From G963667675 sp965249215 (GTDB lineage: Bacteria > Chloroflexota > Dehalococcoidia > Lucifugimonadales > UBA3495), in contig CBDFLN010000002.1 in NCBI GenBank assembly GCA_965249215.1, forward strand, positions 1,240,001 to 1,304,000: 64,000 bases of DNA, given 5' to 3'. Within the stretch, counting starts at the first letter, position 1, and the number at the start of each line of letters is the position of its first letter. Below are positions 8,962 to 17,326 of this stretch, one piece after another. The position numbers were made by a program, and so were the translations under genes. The notes beneath the pieces were generated by a model, which worked only from the letters and a program-made list of their open reading frames with translations, was not told the origin of the DNA and did not search any database.

Positions 8962-9846
8962 TTAGCTCACCCCAGCCAGCTTCGCCGCCAGGGGCTTGGC
9001 GCTCACGATGTGCCGTTTCAGGCCCAAGTCTTTGGGGCTGATGCCCATGGCCAAGCCTATAGCCTGGGGCAGATGCAAAATGGGCATCTCTATCTTGCGC
9101 CCCGCCTGGGCCGCGGCCTTGGGCTGGAAGCCGTCCAGGTTCAGGTGACACAAAGGGCAGGGAGTAACCATCACGTCCGCTCCCAAGTCCTTCACTTCGC
9201 TCGTGTGTTTGGCCACCATCGCCATAGAATTCTTTTCGTTGGTCGTCAAGATTGGAAATCCGCAGCAACGCGTCTTTCCGGCAAAGTCCACCACCGTAGC
9301 TCCCAAGGTCTCGATAAGCCGTTCCAATGACGTCTGCCGCTCCGGGTGGCCTTCGAAGTCCAAGGCATCGCTGGGCCGGACTATATAGCAACCGTAGAAG
9401 GGCGCCATCCTTATCCCGTGCAACGGCCTGGTTATCGCCCGGGTAAGCTCGTCCAGACCGTAGTCTTCAATCAAGACCCACAGCAGGTGCTTGATCACCG
9501 TCGTTCCCCGATACTCAAGCCCTTCCTCGGCCAGATGGGAGTTGATCTCGGCCAGGTACTCCGGGCTTTGCTGCAACCGCCGGTTGGCCTGCGACATGAC
9601 CCCTTGGCAGGTGCTGCAGATTGTTAGAATGGGGAGGTCAAGCTGCTCCGCCATGGCAAAGGTCCTGGCGTTCAGCGCATCGCCCAAGAGCTGGTTCTTC
9701 TCTTGCAGGACACCCGCCCCGGTGCACGACGCCCCCGGCATCTCCTGGATTCCTATGCCCAGTCGCTGGCAAATCAGCGTGGCCGTGGGGTACAGCTCCG
9801 GGCATCCTCCCCTGGACACGCAACCTGGGAAGAACGCGTATCTCAA
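8962..9846 (-). CDS. sdhE: Succinate dehydrogenase subunit with two CCG domains (SdhE/HdrB-like)
   Basis: A 294-residue protein of the HdrB/CCG family. It has two cysteine-rich repeats: the first has FFPGCVSRGG near the N-terminus with CSTCQG near residue 77, the second has FYGCYIV, then TRCCGFP and TPCPLCHLN. Such subunits replace heme-b membrane anchors in type E succinate:quinone reductases, where they bind Fe-S clusters and tether the enzyme to the membrane. It lies 52 bases after sdhB, last in the sdhA-sdhB-sdhE order. No SdhF or SdhC/D-type membrane anchor gene is nearby. The name follows type E nomenclature and is unrelated to the FAD-assembly factor also called SdhE. Confidence 0.85.
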   Translation of the reverse strand: MRYAFFPGCVSRGGCPELYPTATLICQRLGIGIQEMPGASCTGAGVLQEKNQLLGDALNARTFAMAEQLDLPILTICSTCQGVMSQANRRLQQSPEYLAEINSHLAEEGLEYRGTTVIKHLLWVLIEDYGLDELTRAITRPLHGIRMAPFYGCYIVRPSDALDFEGHPERQTSLERLIETLGATVVDFAGKTRCCGFPILTTNEKNSMAMVAKHTSEVKDLGADVMVTPCPLCHLNLDGFQPKAAAQAGRKIEMPILHLPQAIGLAMGISPKDLGLKRHIVSAKPLAAKLAGVS

Positions 9847-9898
9847 TTTTCACCTCTCATTTGGCTGCCGGTTTTCGGCGTCGTCGAACGCAACCGGT

Positions 9899-10870
9899 TC
9901 ACTCCGGCTCCGGGTCTTCCAGTTTCCGGGCCAGCTTGCGTACGCCGTCCACGTTCTCGATGCTCTTGTGGATGATGGGCGGCAATTTCCCCCGGGCCAG
10001 GGCCCGCAGGCCCACCGGCGCAAAGCCCAGCAGCGCCGGAACGTTGCCGGCTCCCACCGACTTGACCGTCAACTGAAGCTCGTCCAGCCAGCCGCTGTGG
10101 GCGACGCTCTCGGTAAACGCCGAAGCGTGCCGGGAACCGTTGTTGTCGGTGAGGCCGGCCTCCATGGCCTGGTCTCGCAGGGCCATAATCCGGTCCATCG
10201 GCGCCACGCCCTTGGGGCAGACCTGGACGCACTCCGAACAGCGAGTGCAGTCCCACATTCCGGTAACTTCGCTGAGTTTCTCCAGCCGTTCCTTGGACAC
10301 TCCCTCCGAGTCGCCGTCCCTGGGGTCAGCAGTGAACCTGTAGGCCTTGGCCAGGGCCGCCGGCCCCAGGAAAGTCGGGTCCACTTCCAGCACCGTGCAG
10401 TCGGAAACGCAGGCCCCGCACATGATGCACGAGGTTACCGCGGACAGGTGCAGCATCGACTCGTTGGACGCCAGGTACTCACCCTCGGGCTCCTCGCCCT
10501 GGGGTTGCAGATAAGGCTCCACCTCACTGATCTTGTCCCAGAACGGCTTGAAGTCCACCACCAGGTCCTTTATTACCGGCATCACCCCCGGCGGCTCCAC
10601 TACTATCACCCCGTCTGTACCCACCGCGTCGGATGCCTGCGTCTTGCAGGCCAGTCCGGCATGGCCGTTAATTCGCATCGCGCATGAGCCGCAAATCGAA
10701 CTCCGGCAGGAGCACCGCAGGCTCAGGGTACCGTCCACTTCTTCACGGACCTTGATCAGGGCGTCCAGCACTGTTGCGTTGCCCTCAAGGGAAACTGGAA
10801 ACTCCTCCCAGAACGCTTCGGGCCGGTCTGCCTCTGGGTCGTACCGCCGGATTCGCAGCGTAACTTCCAT
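9899..10870 (-). CDS. sdhB: Succinate dehydrogenase/fumarate reductase iron-sulfur subunit
   Basis: A 323-residue electron-transfer subunit linking the flavoprotein to the quinone side. It contains the [2Fe-2S] ferredoxin motif CSCRSSICGSCAMRINGHAG with a fourth Cys in LACK, then two cluster motifs CIMCGACVSDC and CTRCSECVQVCPKG. It is longer than typical 230-260-residue SdhB because of a C-terminal tail of about 70 residues. The start is three bases after the sdhA stop, showing tight coupling. Confidence 0.94.
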   Translation of the reverse strand: MEVTLRIRRYDPEADRPEAFWEEFPVSLEGNATVLDALIKVREEVDGTLSLRCSCRSSICGSCAMRINGHAGLACKTQASDAVGTDGVIVVEPPGVMPVIKDLVVDFKPFWDKISEVEPYLQPQGEEPEGEYLASNESMLHLSAVTSCIMCGACVSDCTVLEVDPTFLGPAALAKAYRFTADPRDGDSEGVSKERLEKLSEVTGMWDCTRCSECVQVCPKGVAPMDRIMALRDQAMEAGLTDNNGSRHASAFTESVAHSGWLDELQLTVKSVGAGNVPALLGFAPVGLRALARGKLPPIIHKSIENVDGVRKLARKLEDPEPE

Positions 10871-10873
10871 CAG

Positions 10874-12553
10874 TTAGTATTTCCTCTCCTCTGGAGTCCA
10901 CTGGGTAACGGTGACCGGCAGATATGATATGTCCGGCCCCCCCTCTCCCTTGGTCACCACCACGTGCTTCATCCAGTTTTCGTCGTCCCTATCCGGGTAG
11001 TCCGTCCTGGATTGCGCCCCTCTGCTGTCCTGCCGGTCCAGCGCACTCACCGAAATGGTCTGGGCGCAGTCCAGCATGAACCCCAACTCCAACGCAAACA
11101 CCAGGTCCGTATTGAACACCCGGCCCTTGTTGTCCACCGGGACCTTGGCATACCGTTCCCGCAACTCGGCCAGGTCGCTCAGGGATTCCCCCATGCCGGC
11201 CTGGTTGCGGTACACCGCCAGGTTGGCATTCATCGACTGTCCCATGCCCAGCCGCACCGACGCTACCCGGTCGCCATTCTGGGGCCGGTCCAGCATGTCC
11301 TGGATGCGTCCCCGTTCTCTACTCACAACTCCGTCCACGTCGAAGTCCACGTATTCCACGTCCCGGGACGCCTGGGCGGCGTGATTGCCGGACCGCTCCC
11401 CGAATACAATCGTGTCCAGCAACGAGTTGGCCCCCAAACGGTTGCCGCCGTGGACGCTGACGCAGGCGCACTCCCCCGCCGCATAAACCCCCGGCAGGTT
11501 GGTGAGGCCGTCCACGTCGGTCTTGATTCCGCCCATCACGTAATGCATACCCGGCCGGATGGGAATGGGCTGCTCAACCATGTCTATTCCTATCAGGTCG
11601 ATGCCGATCTCCCGGATCTGGCTCAGCTTCTCTTGGATCAAGTCGGCCCCAAGGTGGCGGCAGTCCAGCAGCATACAACCGTCGACGCCGTTGCCCGCGT
11701 TGATCTCCGTCTGCTCTGCCCGCGACACCACGTCCCTGGAGGCCAGCTCCATCATGTTGGGCGCGTACTTTTCCATGAACCGGTCACCATTCTTGTCCAG
11801 CAGGTACGCCCCTTCTCCCCGGGCCGCTTCTGAAATCAGCACCCCGCTGGCCGCCAAAGTGGTCGGATGGTACTGCACCATCTCCATGTCCATCAAACGG
11901 GCGCCCGCGTTGTACGCCAGGGCTATGCCGTCTCCGGTTACTATCAGTGCGTTGGTGCTGGGCTCGAACACCCGGCCCAGGCCGCCGGTGCAGAAGATAA
12001 TAGTCTTGGCCCGGATGGCGTACACCTGCCCCGTGCGTATCTCCAGCGCGGTAACGCCGCACACCTGACCGCCCTCTTGAACCAAGCCGGTGACGAACCA
12101 CTCCTCGTAGCTGCGGACTCCAGACTTGATCAGTTGCTCGAACATCACGTGGAGCATGGCCTGGCCGGTGAAGTCACCCACGAAGAAGGTCCTGGCCCGC
12201 CGTTGCCCGCCGAAAGCCCGTGTTCCCAACCGGCCCGCGTCGTCGCGGTTGAAGGTCACCCCCATGTGCTCCATGTCGATTAGCGACGTTCCCGCCGACT
12301 GGCACATGACTTCTATGGCGTCCTGGTCCCCCAGAAAGTCGCTGCCCTTGACCGTATCGTAAGCGTGGTCCTCCCAGTTGTCCCCCCGGTCGATGAGGGC
12401 CGCGTTGATTCCGCCCTGGGCCGCGTTGGAGTGGCTGCGCACGGGGTGGACCTTGCTGATGATGGCGGTGTCCGCGCCGCCGGCCTTGGCGGCGATGGCC
12501 GCGCGCATACCGGCCAACCCGGCGCCGATCACCAGAACGTCATGCTCCAGCAT
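10874..12553 (-). CDS. sdhA: Succinate dehydrogenase/fumarate reductase flavoprotein subunit
   Basis: The catalytic flavoprotein (559 residues) that oxidises succinate to fumarate. It has the dinucleotide motif GAGLAGMRAA, RSHSNAAQGG with the His that can bind FAD covalently, QYHPTTL, SEAARGEGAYL, and the active-site/flavin segments RPGMHYVMGG and HGGNRLGANSLLD. It is first in the sdhA-sdhB-sdhE operon. A promoter-like TGGTATATT lies about 45 bases upstream. Confidence 0.95.
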   Translation of the reverse strand: MLEHDVLVIGAGLAGMRAAIAAKAGGADTAIISKVHPVRSHSNAAQGGINAALIDRGDNWEDHAYDTVKGSDFLGDQDAIEVMCQSAGTSLIDMEHMGVTFNRDDAGRLGTRAFGGQRRARTFFVGDFTGQAMLHVMFEQLIKSGVRSYEEWFVTGLVQEGGQVCGVTALEIRTGQVYAIRAKTIIFCTGGLGRVFEPSTNALIVTGDGIALAYNAGARLMDMEMVQYHPTTLAASGVLISEAARGEGAYLLDKNGDRFMEKYAPNMMELASRDVVSRAEQTEINAGNGVDGCMLLDCRHLGADLIQEKLSQIREIGIDLIGIDMVEQPIPIRPGMHYVMGGIKTDVDGLTNLPGVYAAGECACVSVHGGNRLGANSLLDTIVFGERSGNHAAQASRDVEYVDFDVDGVVSRERGRIQDMLDRPQNGDRVASVRLGMGQSMNANLAVYRNQAGMGESLSDLAELRERYAKVPVDNKGRVFNTDLVFALELGFMLDCAQTISVSALDRQDSRGAQSRTDYPDRDDENWMKHVVVTKGEGGPDISYLPVTVTQWTPEERKY

Positions 12554-12596
12554 GAAGCAATGTCCTCCCTAGCCGCATTTGTGAAATTTCGAACCT

Positions 12597-12605
12597 AATA
12601 TACCA
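12597..12605 (-). promoter_or_regulatory. Extended -10 promoter element for sdhABE
   Basis: Read on the minus strand, this is TGGTATATT, an extended -10 (TGN plus a -10 hexamer), located 44-52 bases before the sdhA ATG in the gap downstream of the Nudix gene. Confidence 0.5.
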
Positions 12606-12651
12606 AAAAGGCCGTCCCCCTTCCACCAGTCCCCCTCCGCCGGAGCCTCGA

Positions 12652-13215
12652 TCACTGCGAGGCCATGCTCCCCATCGCCAACAGCAACGAAGCAATGCTC
12701 TTGAGGTCCTGGATGTCCCCGCTTGCTATCAAGTCGGGGACCGTGTGGAAAGGCACCGTGACCACGGATATATTCTCGTCGCTGTCCGGGGGCAGGCTCG
12801 ACGGCCTCAGGTCCGTGGCCAGGTAGAGGTGCATGAACTCGGTGCACCAGCCCGGAGCCACCCAGGCGCTGGACAAATGCCTGATTTTCCCCGCAGTAAA
12901 GCGGACCTCCTCTTGCAACTCCCGCAGGGCCGCTTCCTCGGGCGTTTCGTCGTCTTCCACACCGCCTGCAACCACTTCCAACAGCTCCGATTCAGCGGGC
13001 TTGCGGTACTGCTTCACCATCAACACGTTGCCGTCGCCGTCGATCGGCACCACGCAAACCACCGGCGAATGCTCGACGATTTCCCTGGTGGCCAGCCGCC
13101 CGCCGGGCATACGCACCGTGTCTACGCGGACATTGACCAGCTTGCCCTGAAAGGGGGTTGTGCTCTCAACCGTGGGTTCTTCCTGGTACGCCCCCATTGC
13201 CCCTGCAGCCCTCAC
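12652..13215 (-). CDS. Nudix hydrolase, ADP-ribose pyrophosphatase-like
   Basis: A 187-residue Nudix protein. The box GGVEDDETPEEAALRELQEE fits G-x5-E-x7-R-E-U-x-E-E, with Arg in place of the usual final Gly. The preceding VVPIDGDGNVLMVKQYR and following W-V-A-P-G-W-C-T-E segments match ADP-ribose/ADP-sugar pyrophosphatases, which hydrolyse ADP-ribose to AMP and ribose 5-phosphate. The GTG start overlaps the nadK stop by four bases (GTGA). An ATG six codons later is an alternative. The overlap puts it in one transcript with nadK. Confidence 0.85.
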   Translation of the reverse strand: MRAAGAMGAYQEEPTVESTTPFQGKLVNVRVDTVRMPGGRLATREIVEHSPVVCVVPIDGDGNVLMVKQYRKPAESELLEVVAGGVEDDETPEEAALRELQEEVRFTAGKIRHLSSAWVAPGWCTEFMHLYLATDLRPSSLPPDSDENISVVTVPFHTVPDLIASGDIQDLKSIASLLLAMGSMASQ

Positions 13216-14063
13216 TGGCCCCGAAGGCTGAGGCCCAGGCGGCGCGTCAACGTGGCGTAGAAGTGGTTGGTGGGGTTAGCCCGCAAAAACCGGGCGCGGT
13301 GTGGGCTCTGCTCCAGCTCGATCCGGTCGCCGGGGCTCAGGGGCTGGTCGGCATACCCGTCAATACTCAGGGTTGCTTCCTGGTAGCCTTCCAGAGACAA
13401 GGTTACTTTGACCGTCGGCGCCAGCACCAGCCCCGCGGTCAGACCCATGTGGCCGGCCACGGGTTTCAAGACTAGATCGTCGGACGTCGGGTCCAGAATC
13501 GGCCCTCCCACCGCCAGGTTGTACCCGGTGCTGCCTGTGGCGGTGCATAGGATAACCGCGTCGCACCGGAACGTAGTGATTTGCGCCCCGTCCACCAGTC
13601 CGCCAATGGTAACCACCCTGGAAACCGCTCCCCGCGCCAGGACAGCGTCATTCAGGGCGTGGTAGCGACCGGACTCGACGGCGGGCCCGGAACCCTGCGC
13701 TTTAAAAACTGTCGCCTGGAGCATATTGCGCTCTTCCAGCCGGCAATCGCCGTTCAAATACACGGGGAGCCTTTCCAACGCCTCGTGCACCAACAGCTCC
13801 GTCAGGAACCCCAGGCGGCCCATGTTGATTCCCACCACGGGAATACCGATGGGAGCAGTTACCTTGGCCGCCCGCAAGATGGTGCCGTCGCCGCCCACGG
13901 TGATCACCAGGTCGGTGTTCTCGGCCCGTTCCGCCAGCGTCTCCAGGTTCTCCGCGGGGCAAATCCAGCTTTCGTCCGGCAACGGCAACTGGTGGAGGAT
14001 CGTCGTGCCCAGATCGAAAGCCTCGGGGATCCGCGCGTTGTATATGATGCCGACGTTCTTCAT
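13212..14063 (-). CDS. nadK: NAD kinase
   Basis: This enzyme phosphorylates NAD to NADP. The 283-residue protein has the diagnostic GGDGT motif (VITVGGDGTILRAA), GINMGRLGFLTE, LNDAVLARG, the conserved glycine-rich segment TATGSTGYNLAVGGP and a C-terminal SIDGY segment. Length is typical. It sits between nuoN upstream (140-base gap) and the Nudix gene downstream. Pairing with an NAD(P)/ADP-ribose-related Nudix hydrolase suggests nucleotide-cofactor housekeeping. Confidence 0.94.
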   Translation of the reverse strand: MKNVGIIYNARIPEAFDLGTTILHQLPLPDESWICPAENLETLAERAENTDLVITVGGDGTILRAAKVTAPIGIPVVGINMGRLGFLTELLVHEALERLPVYLNGDCRLEERNMLQATVFKAQGSGPAVESGRYHALNDAVLARGAVSRVVTIGGLVDGAQITTFRCDAVILCTATGSTGYNLAVGGPILDPTSDDLVLKPVAGHMGLTAGLVLAPTVKVTLSLEGYQEATLSIDGYADQPLSPGDRIELEQSPHRARFLRANPTNHFYATLTRRLGLSLRGQ

Positions 14064-14203
14064 TGTTCCAGCAGCAGTCAGCGTTCAGCCGGCCTGGACC
14101 CGGCTAATCAGACGCCGGTTGAGAAGCGCGGCAAGTCTAGCACCGCGCCAGAATAGGTGTCAACGAAAATTCAGGCTCCCAGTCTCAGCGGGCTTCCCCA
14201 ACC

Positions 14204-15736
14204 CTACGGGGTCAACGGCCCTATGGCTATCCGGGAGAGGTCCAAAACGAATCCTGGAGCAATACCCATCCACACCATGGCCGCTCCGGCCAGCCCTAGG
14301 GCCGCCCACGACGCCGGCGGGGCTGAGATCCGCTCCGTCGACTTGGGCTGTTGCAGGAACATCACCCGGATGATTCGGACGTAATAGTACGCCGAAACCA
14401 CGCTGTTGATTACCCCCACCACGGCCAGCCAGATGAGGTCTGCGTTTACCGCCGCCGTAAACACGTACAGCTTGGCGATGAAGATGCCGGTGGGCGGCAC
14501 CCCGATCAGGGCCACCAACGCCAGAGCCAGCCCTATCGCCAGCAGAGGGGACCGTTGGGCAACCCCGGCGTAGTCATCGATTTGGTCGCTGCCGATTCGG
14601 TTCCCGATGGCGATTATGGCGATAAAGGCCGTCAGGTTGGCCGCCGCATAGGCCGCCAGGTAAAACAGCACGCTGTCGGGACCCACCGCCGAGAACTCCG
14701 GCAGGTCCGGGGATGCCCCCGATGCCTGCACTCCCGCCGCCACTCCCACCAGGATGTACCCTGCGTGCGCAACTGTGCTGTAACCGAACAGACGCCTGAT
14801 ATTGCTCTGGCTTATCGCCGCCAGGTTGCCCACTGTCATAGACGCCGCCGCCAGCACCGCCAGCAATGCTCCCCAGTCCAGGCTCACGTCGAAGAAACCT
14901 ACGAACAACACCCGCAGCATTACGGCGAAGGCCGCGGCTTTGCTGGCCACCGACAGGAAGGCTACCACCGGAGTCGGCGCGCCTTCGTACACGTCCGGCG
15001 CCCACATGTGGAACGGCGCCGACGATATCTTGAAGCCGAAGCCGGCTATCATCAGCGTCACTCCCGCCAGCAGCAACATATTGCCGAAGGGAATATCCCC
15101 CGATGTTCCCGCCACCCCGGCCGCTATCTCCTCCAGCTTGGTGCTGCCGGTATAGCCGAATATCATCGCCATCCCGTAGAGCATTACCGCCGAGCTGATG
15201 GCCCCGATAATCAGGAACTTCATCCCGGCCTCGCTGGACTGCCGGGTCATCATGAAGGCGGCCAGCGCCGCCAGCGGCATCGTCGCCAGCTCCAGGGAAA
15301 TGTAAATCGTGACCAGTTCGGTGGCCGCGGCCAGCATCATCATTCCGGTGGCCGACAGCAGAATCAGCCCGTAATACTCTCCCTGGAAACGCTCCATCCG
15401 CCTCACGTAGTCTGTAGAGGCCAGCACTACCAGCCCCGTAGCGGCCAGCACCAGAAAGTTGAAGAACAGCGCAAACCTGTCCACCGAGAGGCTTCCCGCC
15501 AAGATGCTGGCCTCTCCGGCGTCCAGGGCGGCCCCGGCGCCCCGCACCAGGTCCAACTGGTTCCCCAGATCGAAGGCTTGTACCAGGCTGAAGGCGAAGG
15601 GTACCAGCAGCCCCATGAAGGCAACGGCCGGCAGAATGCCCTTGCGCCCGGTGGCCATGTCAAACAGGATTACCAAGATTCCGGCGCCGGCCATCCCGAT
15701 ATAAGGCGCTATTACGTATATGTCATGGACCGACAT
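14204..15736 (-). CDS. nuoN: NADH-quinone oxidoreductase subunit N
   Basis: An antiporter-like membrane subunit of complex I, 510 residues and about 14 membrane helices. It shows the proton-antiporter family core in LLSATGMMMLAAATELVTIYISLEL, the conserved lysine/histidine-bearing helices (FGFKISSAPFHMWAPDVYEGAP), and RLFGYSTVAHAGY. It is the last gene of the nuo operon and starts 7 bases after nuoM ends. Confidence 0.94.
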   Translation of the reverse strand: MSVHDIYVIAPYIGMAGAGILVILFDMATGRKGILPAVAFMGLLVPFAFSLVQAFDLGNQLDLVRGAGAALDAGEASILAGSLSVDRFALFFNFLVLAATGLVVLASTDYVRRMERFQGEYYGLILLSATGMMMLAAATELVTIYISLELATMPLAALAAFMMTRQSSEAGMKFLIIGAISSAVMLYGMAMIFGYTGSTKLEEIAAGVAGTSGDIPFGNMLLLAGVTLMIAGFGFKISSAPFHMWAPDVYEGAPTPVVAFLSVASKAAAFAVMLRVLFVGFFDVSLDWGALLAVLAAASMTVGNLAAISQSNIRRLFGYSTVAHAGYILVGVAAGVQASGASPDLPEFSAVGPDSVLFYLAAYAAANLTAFIAIIAIGNRIGSDQIDDYAGVAQRSPLLAIGLALALVALIGVPPTGIFIAKLYVFTAAVNADLIWLAVVGVINSVVSAYYYVRIIRVMFLQQPKSTERISAPPASWAALGLAGAAMVWMGIAPGFVLDLSRIAIGPLTP

Positions 15737-15743
15737 GGAAGAC

Positions 15744-17270
15744 CTAGCCGCTCCCCGGCAACAGGGTGACTATTGGCTCCAGCCCCAAGGCAAACACGTC
15801 CGTCAACACTGCCGGATACACTCCGACTCCTACTATGGTGACCACCAGCAGCGCCAGCGGCACTCTTTCGACCAGCGAGGCGTCGGTCAGCTCGGCGAAC
15901 CTTTCTCGTCTCGGGCCGAAAAACGCCCGCTCCATCATCCAGAGCATGTAGCCCGCGGCCAGGATGATCCCCAAAACTGCCGCCGCCGTCGGCCATGGGT
16001 AGGCGCGGAACCCTCCTAGGAACACCAGCACTTCCGAAACGAACCCGCTCAGTCCGGGCAGCCCCAGGGACGCCAGTCCGGCAATCAGCATGGCGGCGGC
16101 TACGAAGGGCATCCGACCGGCCAGCCCTCCCAGGTCCGGAATGTAGCGGGTGTGGGCCTTCTCGTACACCAGCCCCACGCCCAGGAACAGCAGCCCGGTG
16201 ATGGTCCCGTGGGTGAACAGCTGCATCGCCGCTCCCTTGAGCCCGGTGTCGGTCAACACGCCCTCCGACACCCCAACCGAGCCCACACCGATCATCACCA
16301 AGCCCATGTGGCTAACGCTGGAATAGGCAATAAGCCTTTTAAGGTCGGTCTGGCGCAGTGTCACCACCGCCCCGTAAAGCACGCTGATCGCCCCCAGTAT
16401 CACCAGCGCCCAGGCGAACCGGTCGGCCTCGCTGGGGAACATGCCGACGTTGATCCTAAGCAGCCCGTAGCCCCCCATCTTCAGCATCACCCCGGCCAGC
16501 ATCACGCTGGCCGCCGTTGGCGCATCCGTGTGGGCGTCGGGCAGCCAGGTGTGCACCGGCCACGAGGGCAGCTTTACCGCAAAATTGGCGAAGAACAGCC
16601 AGAACAGCGCCGACAACGGTATCAACACCGCGCCCGCCGCCAGCAGCGAACCCTTGGTGGAAAGCTCGACCATGTCAAACGTGCCGAGTTCGGGGGTAAC
16701 GAACACCGCAACGATAGCCACCAGCATGAACGCGCTGCCCAGCAGGGTGAAAATCAGGAACTTCATCGCCGAGTATTCCTTGCGCCCGCTCCCCCATATC
16801 GAGATGAGCATGTACATGGGCACAAGCTCCAGCTCCCAGAACAGGAAGAACAGCAGCAGGTCCAGGGTGGCGAACACCCCCATAACCGCCGTCTGCAGCA
16901 CCAGCAGCCAGAAGAAGTATTCTTTGACTCGATGGCTTACCCGCCAGGACCCCAGCACCGCACAGAACCCGATTATCCCCGTCAGGGCCACCATCGGCGC
17001 GCTCAGGCCGTCCACACCCATGAAGTAGCTGGCCCGCAGGGTTTCGCCCGGTATCCAGGAGAACCTGTCCACTAATTGGAACCGCTCGGCGCCGTCCCCC
17101 TGGTCGAACAGACCGAACACCAACAGGGCCACCACCATGTCGGCCAGCGCCACCAGGACGGCGAAGGACCGTATGCTACGGTCGCCCCGCCCCAACAGCA
17201 GGATGACCATCGCCCCGGCGGCGGGCAAGAACACCGCCGCGGTTAACAGCCCCGTATATCCAGAAACCAA
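15744..17270 (-). CDS. nuoM: NADH-quinone oxidoreductase subunit M
   Basis: A proton-pumping antiporter-like subunit of complex I, 508 residues with about 14 membrane helices. It has the family segments FFLFWELELVPMYMLI (with the key Glu), NFAVKLPSWPVHTWLPDAHTDAPT and RLIAYSSVSHMG. It uses a TTG start; TAGGAG lies 9 bases upstream. The gap to nuoL is 56 bases. Confidence 0.94.
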   Translation of the reverse strand: MVSGYTGLLTAAVFLPAAGAMVILLLGRGDRSIRSFAVLVALADMVVALLVFGLFDQGDGAERFQLVDRFSWIPGETLRASYFMGVDGLSAPMVALTGIIGFCAVLGSWRVSHRVKEYFFWLLVLQTAVMGVFATLDLLLFFLFWELELVPMYMLISIWGSGRKEYSAMKFLIFTLLGSAFMLVAIVAVFVTPELGTFDMVELSTKGSLLAAGAVLIPLSALFWLFFANFAVKLPSWPVHTWLPDAHTDAPTAASVMLAGVMLKMGGYGLLRINVGMFPSEADRFAWALVILGAISVLYGAVVTLRQTDLKRLIAYSSVSHMGLVMIGVGSVGVSEGVLTDTGLKGAAMQLFTHGTITGLLFLGVGLVYEKAHTRYIPDLGGLAGRMPFVAAAMLIAGLASLGLPGLSGFVSEVLVFLGGFRAYPWPTAAAVLGIILAAGYMLWMMERAFFGPRRERFAELTDASLVERVPLALLVVTIVGVGVYPAVLTDVFALGLEPIVTLLPGSG

Positions 17271-17326
17271 TCCAGTCCGCTCCTAATCCCGGCGGCGAAC
17301 CGGCCGCCGGGGTCAAAACTATCCCT

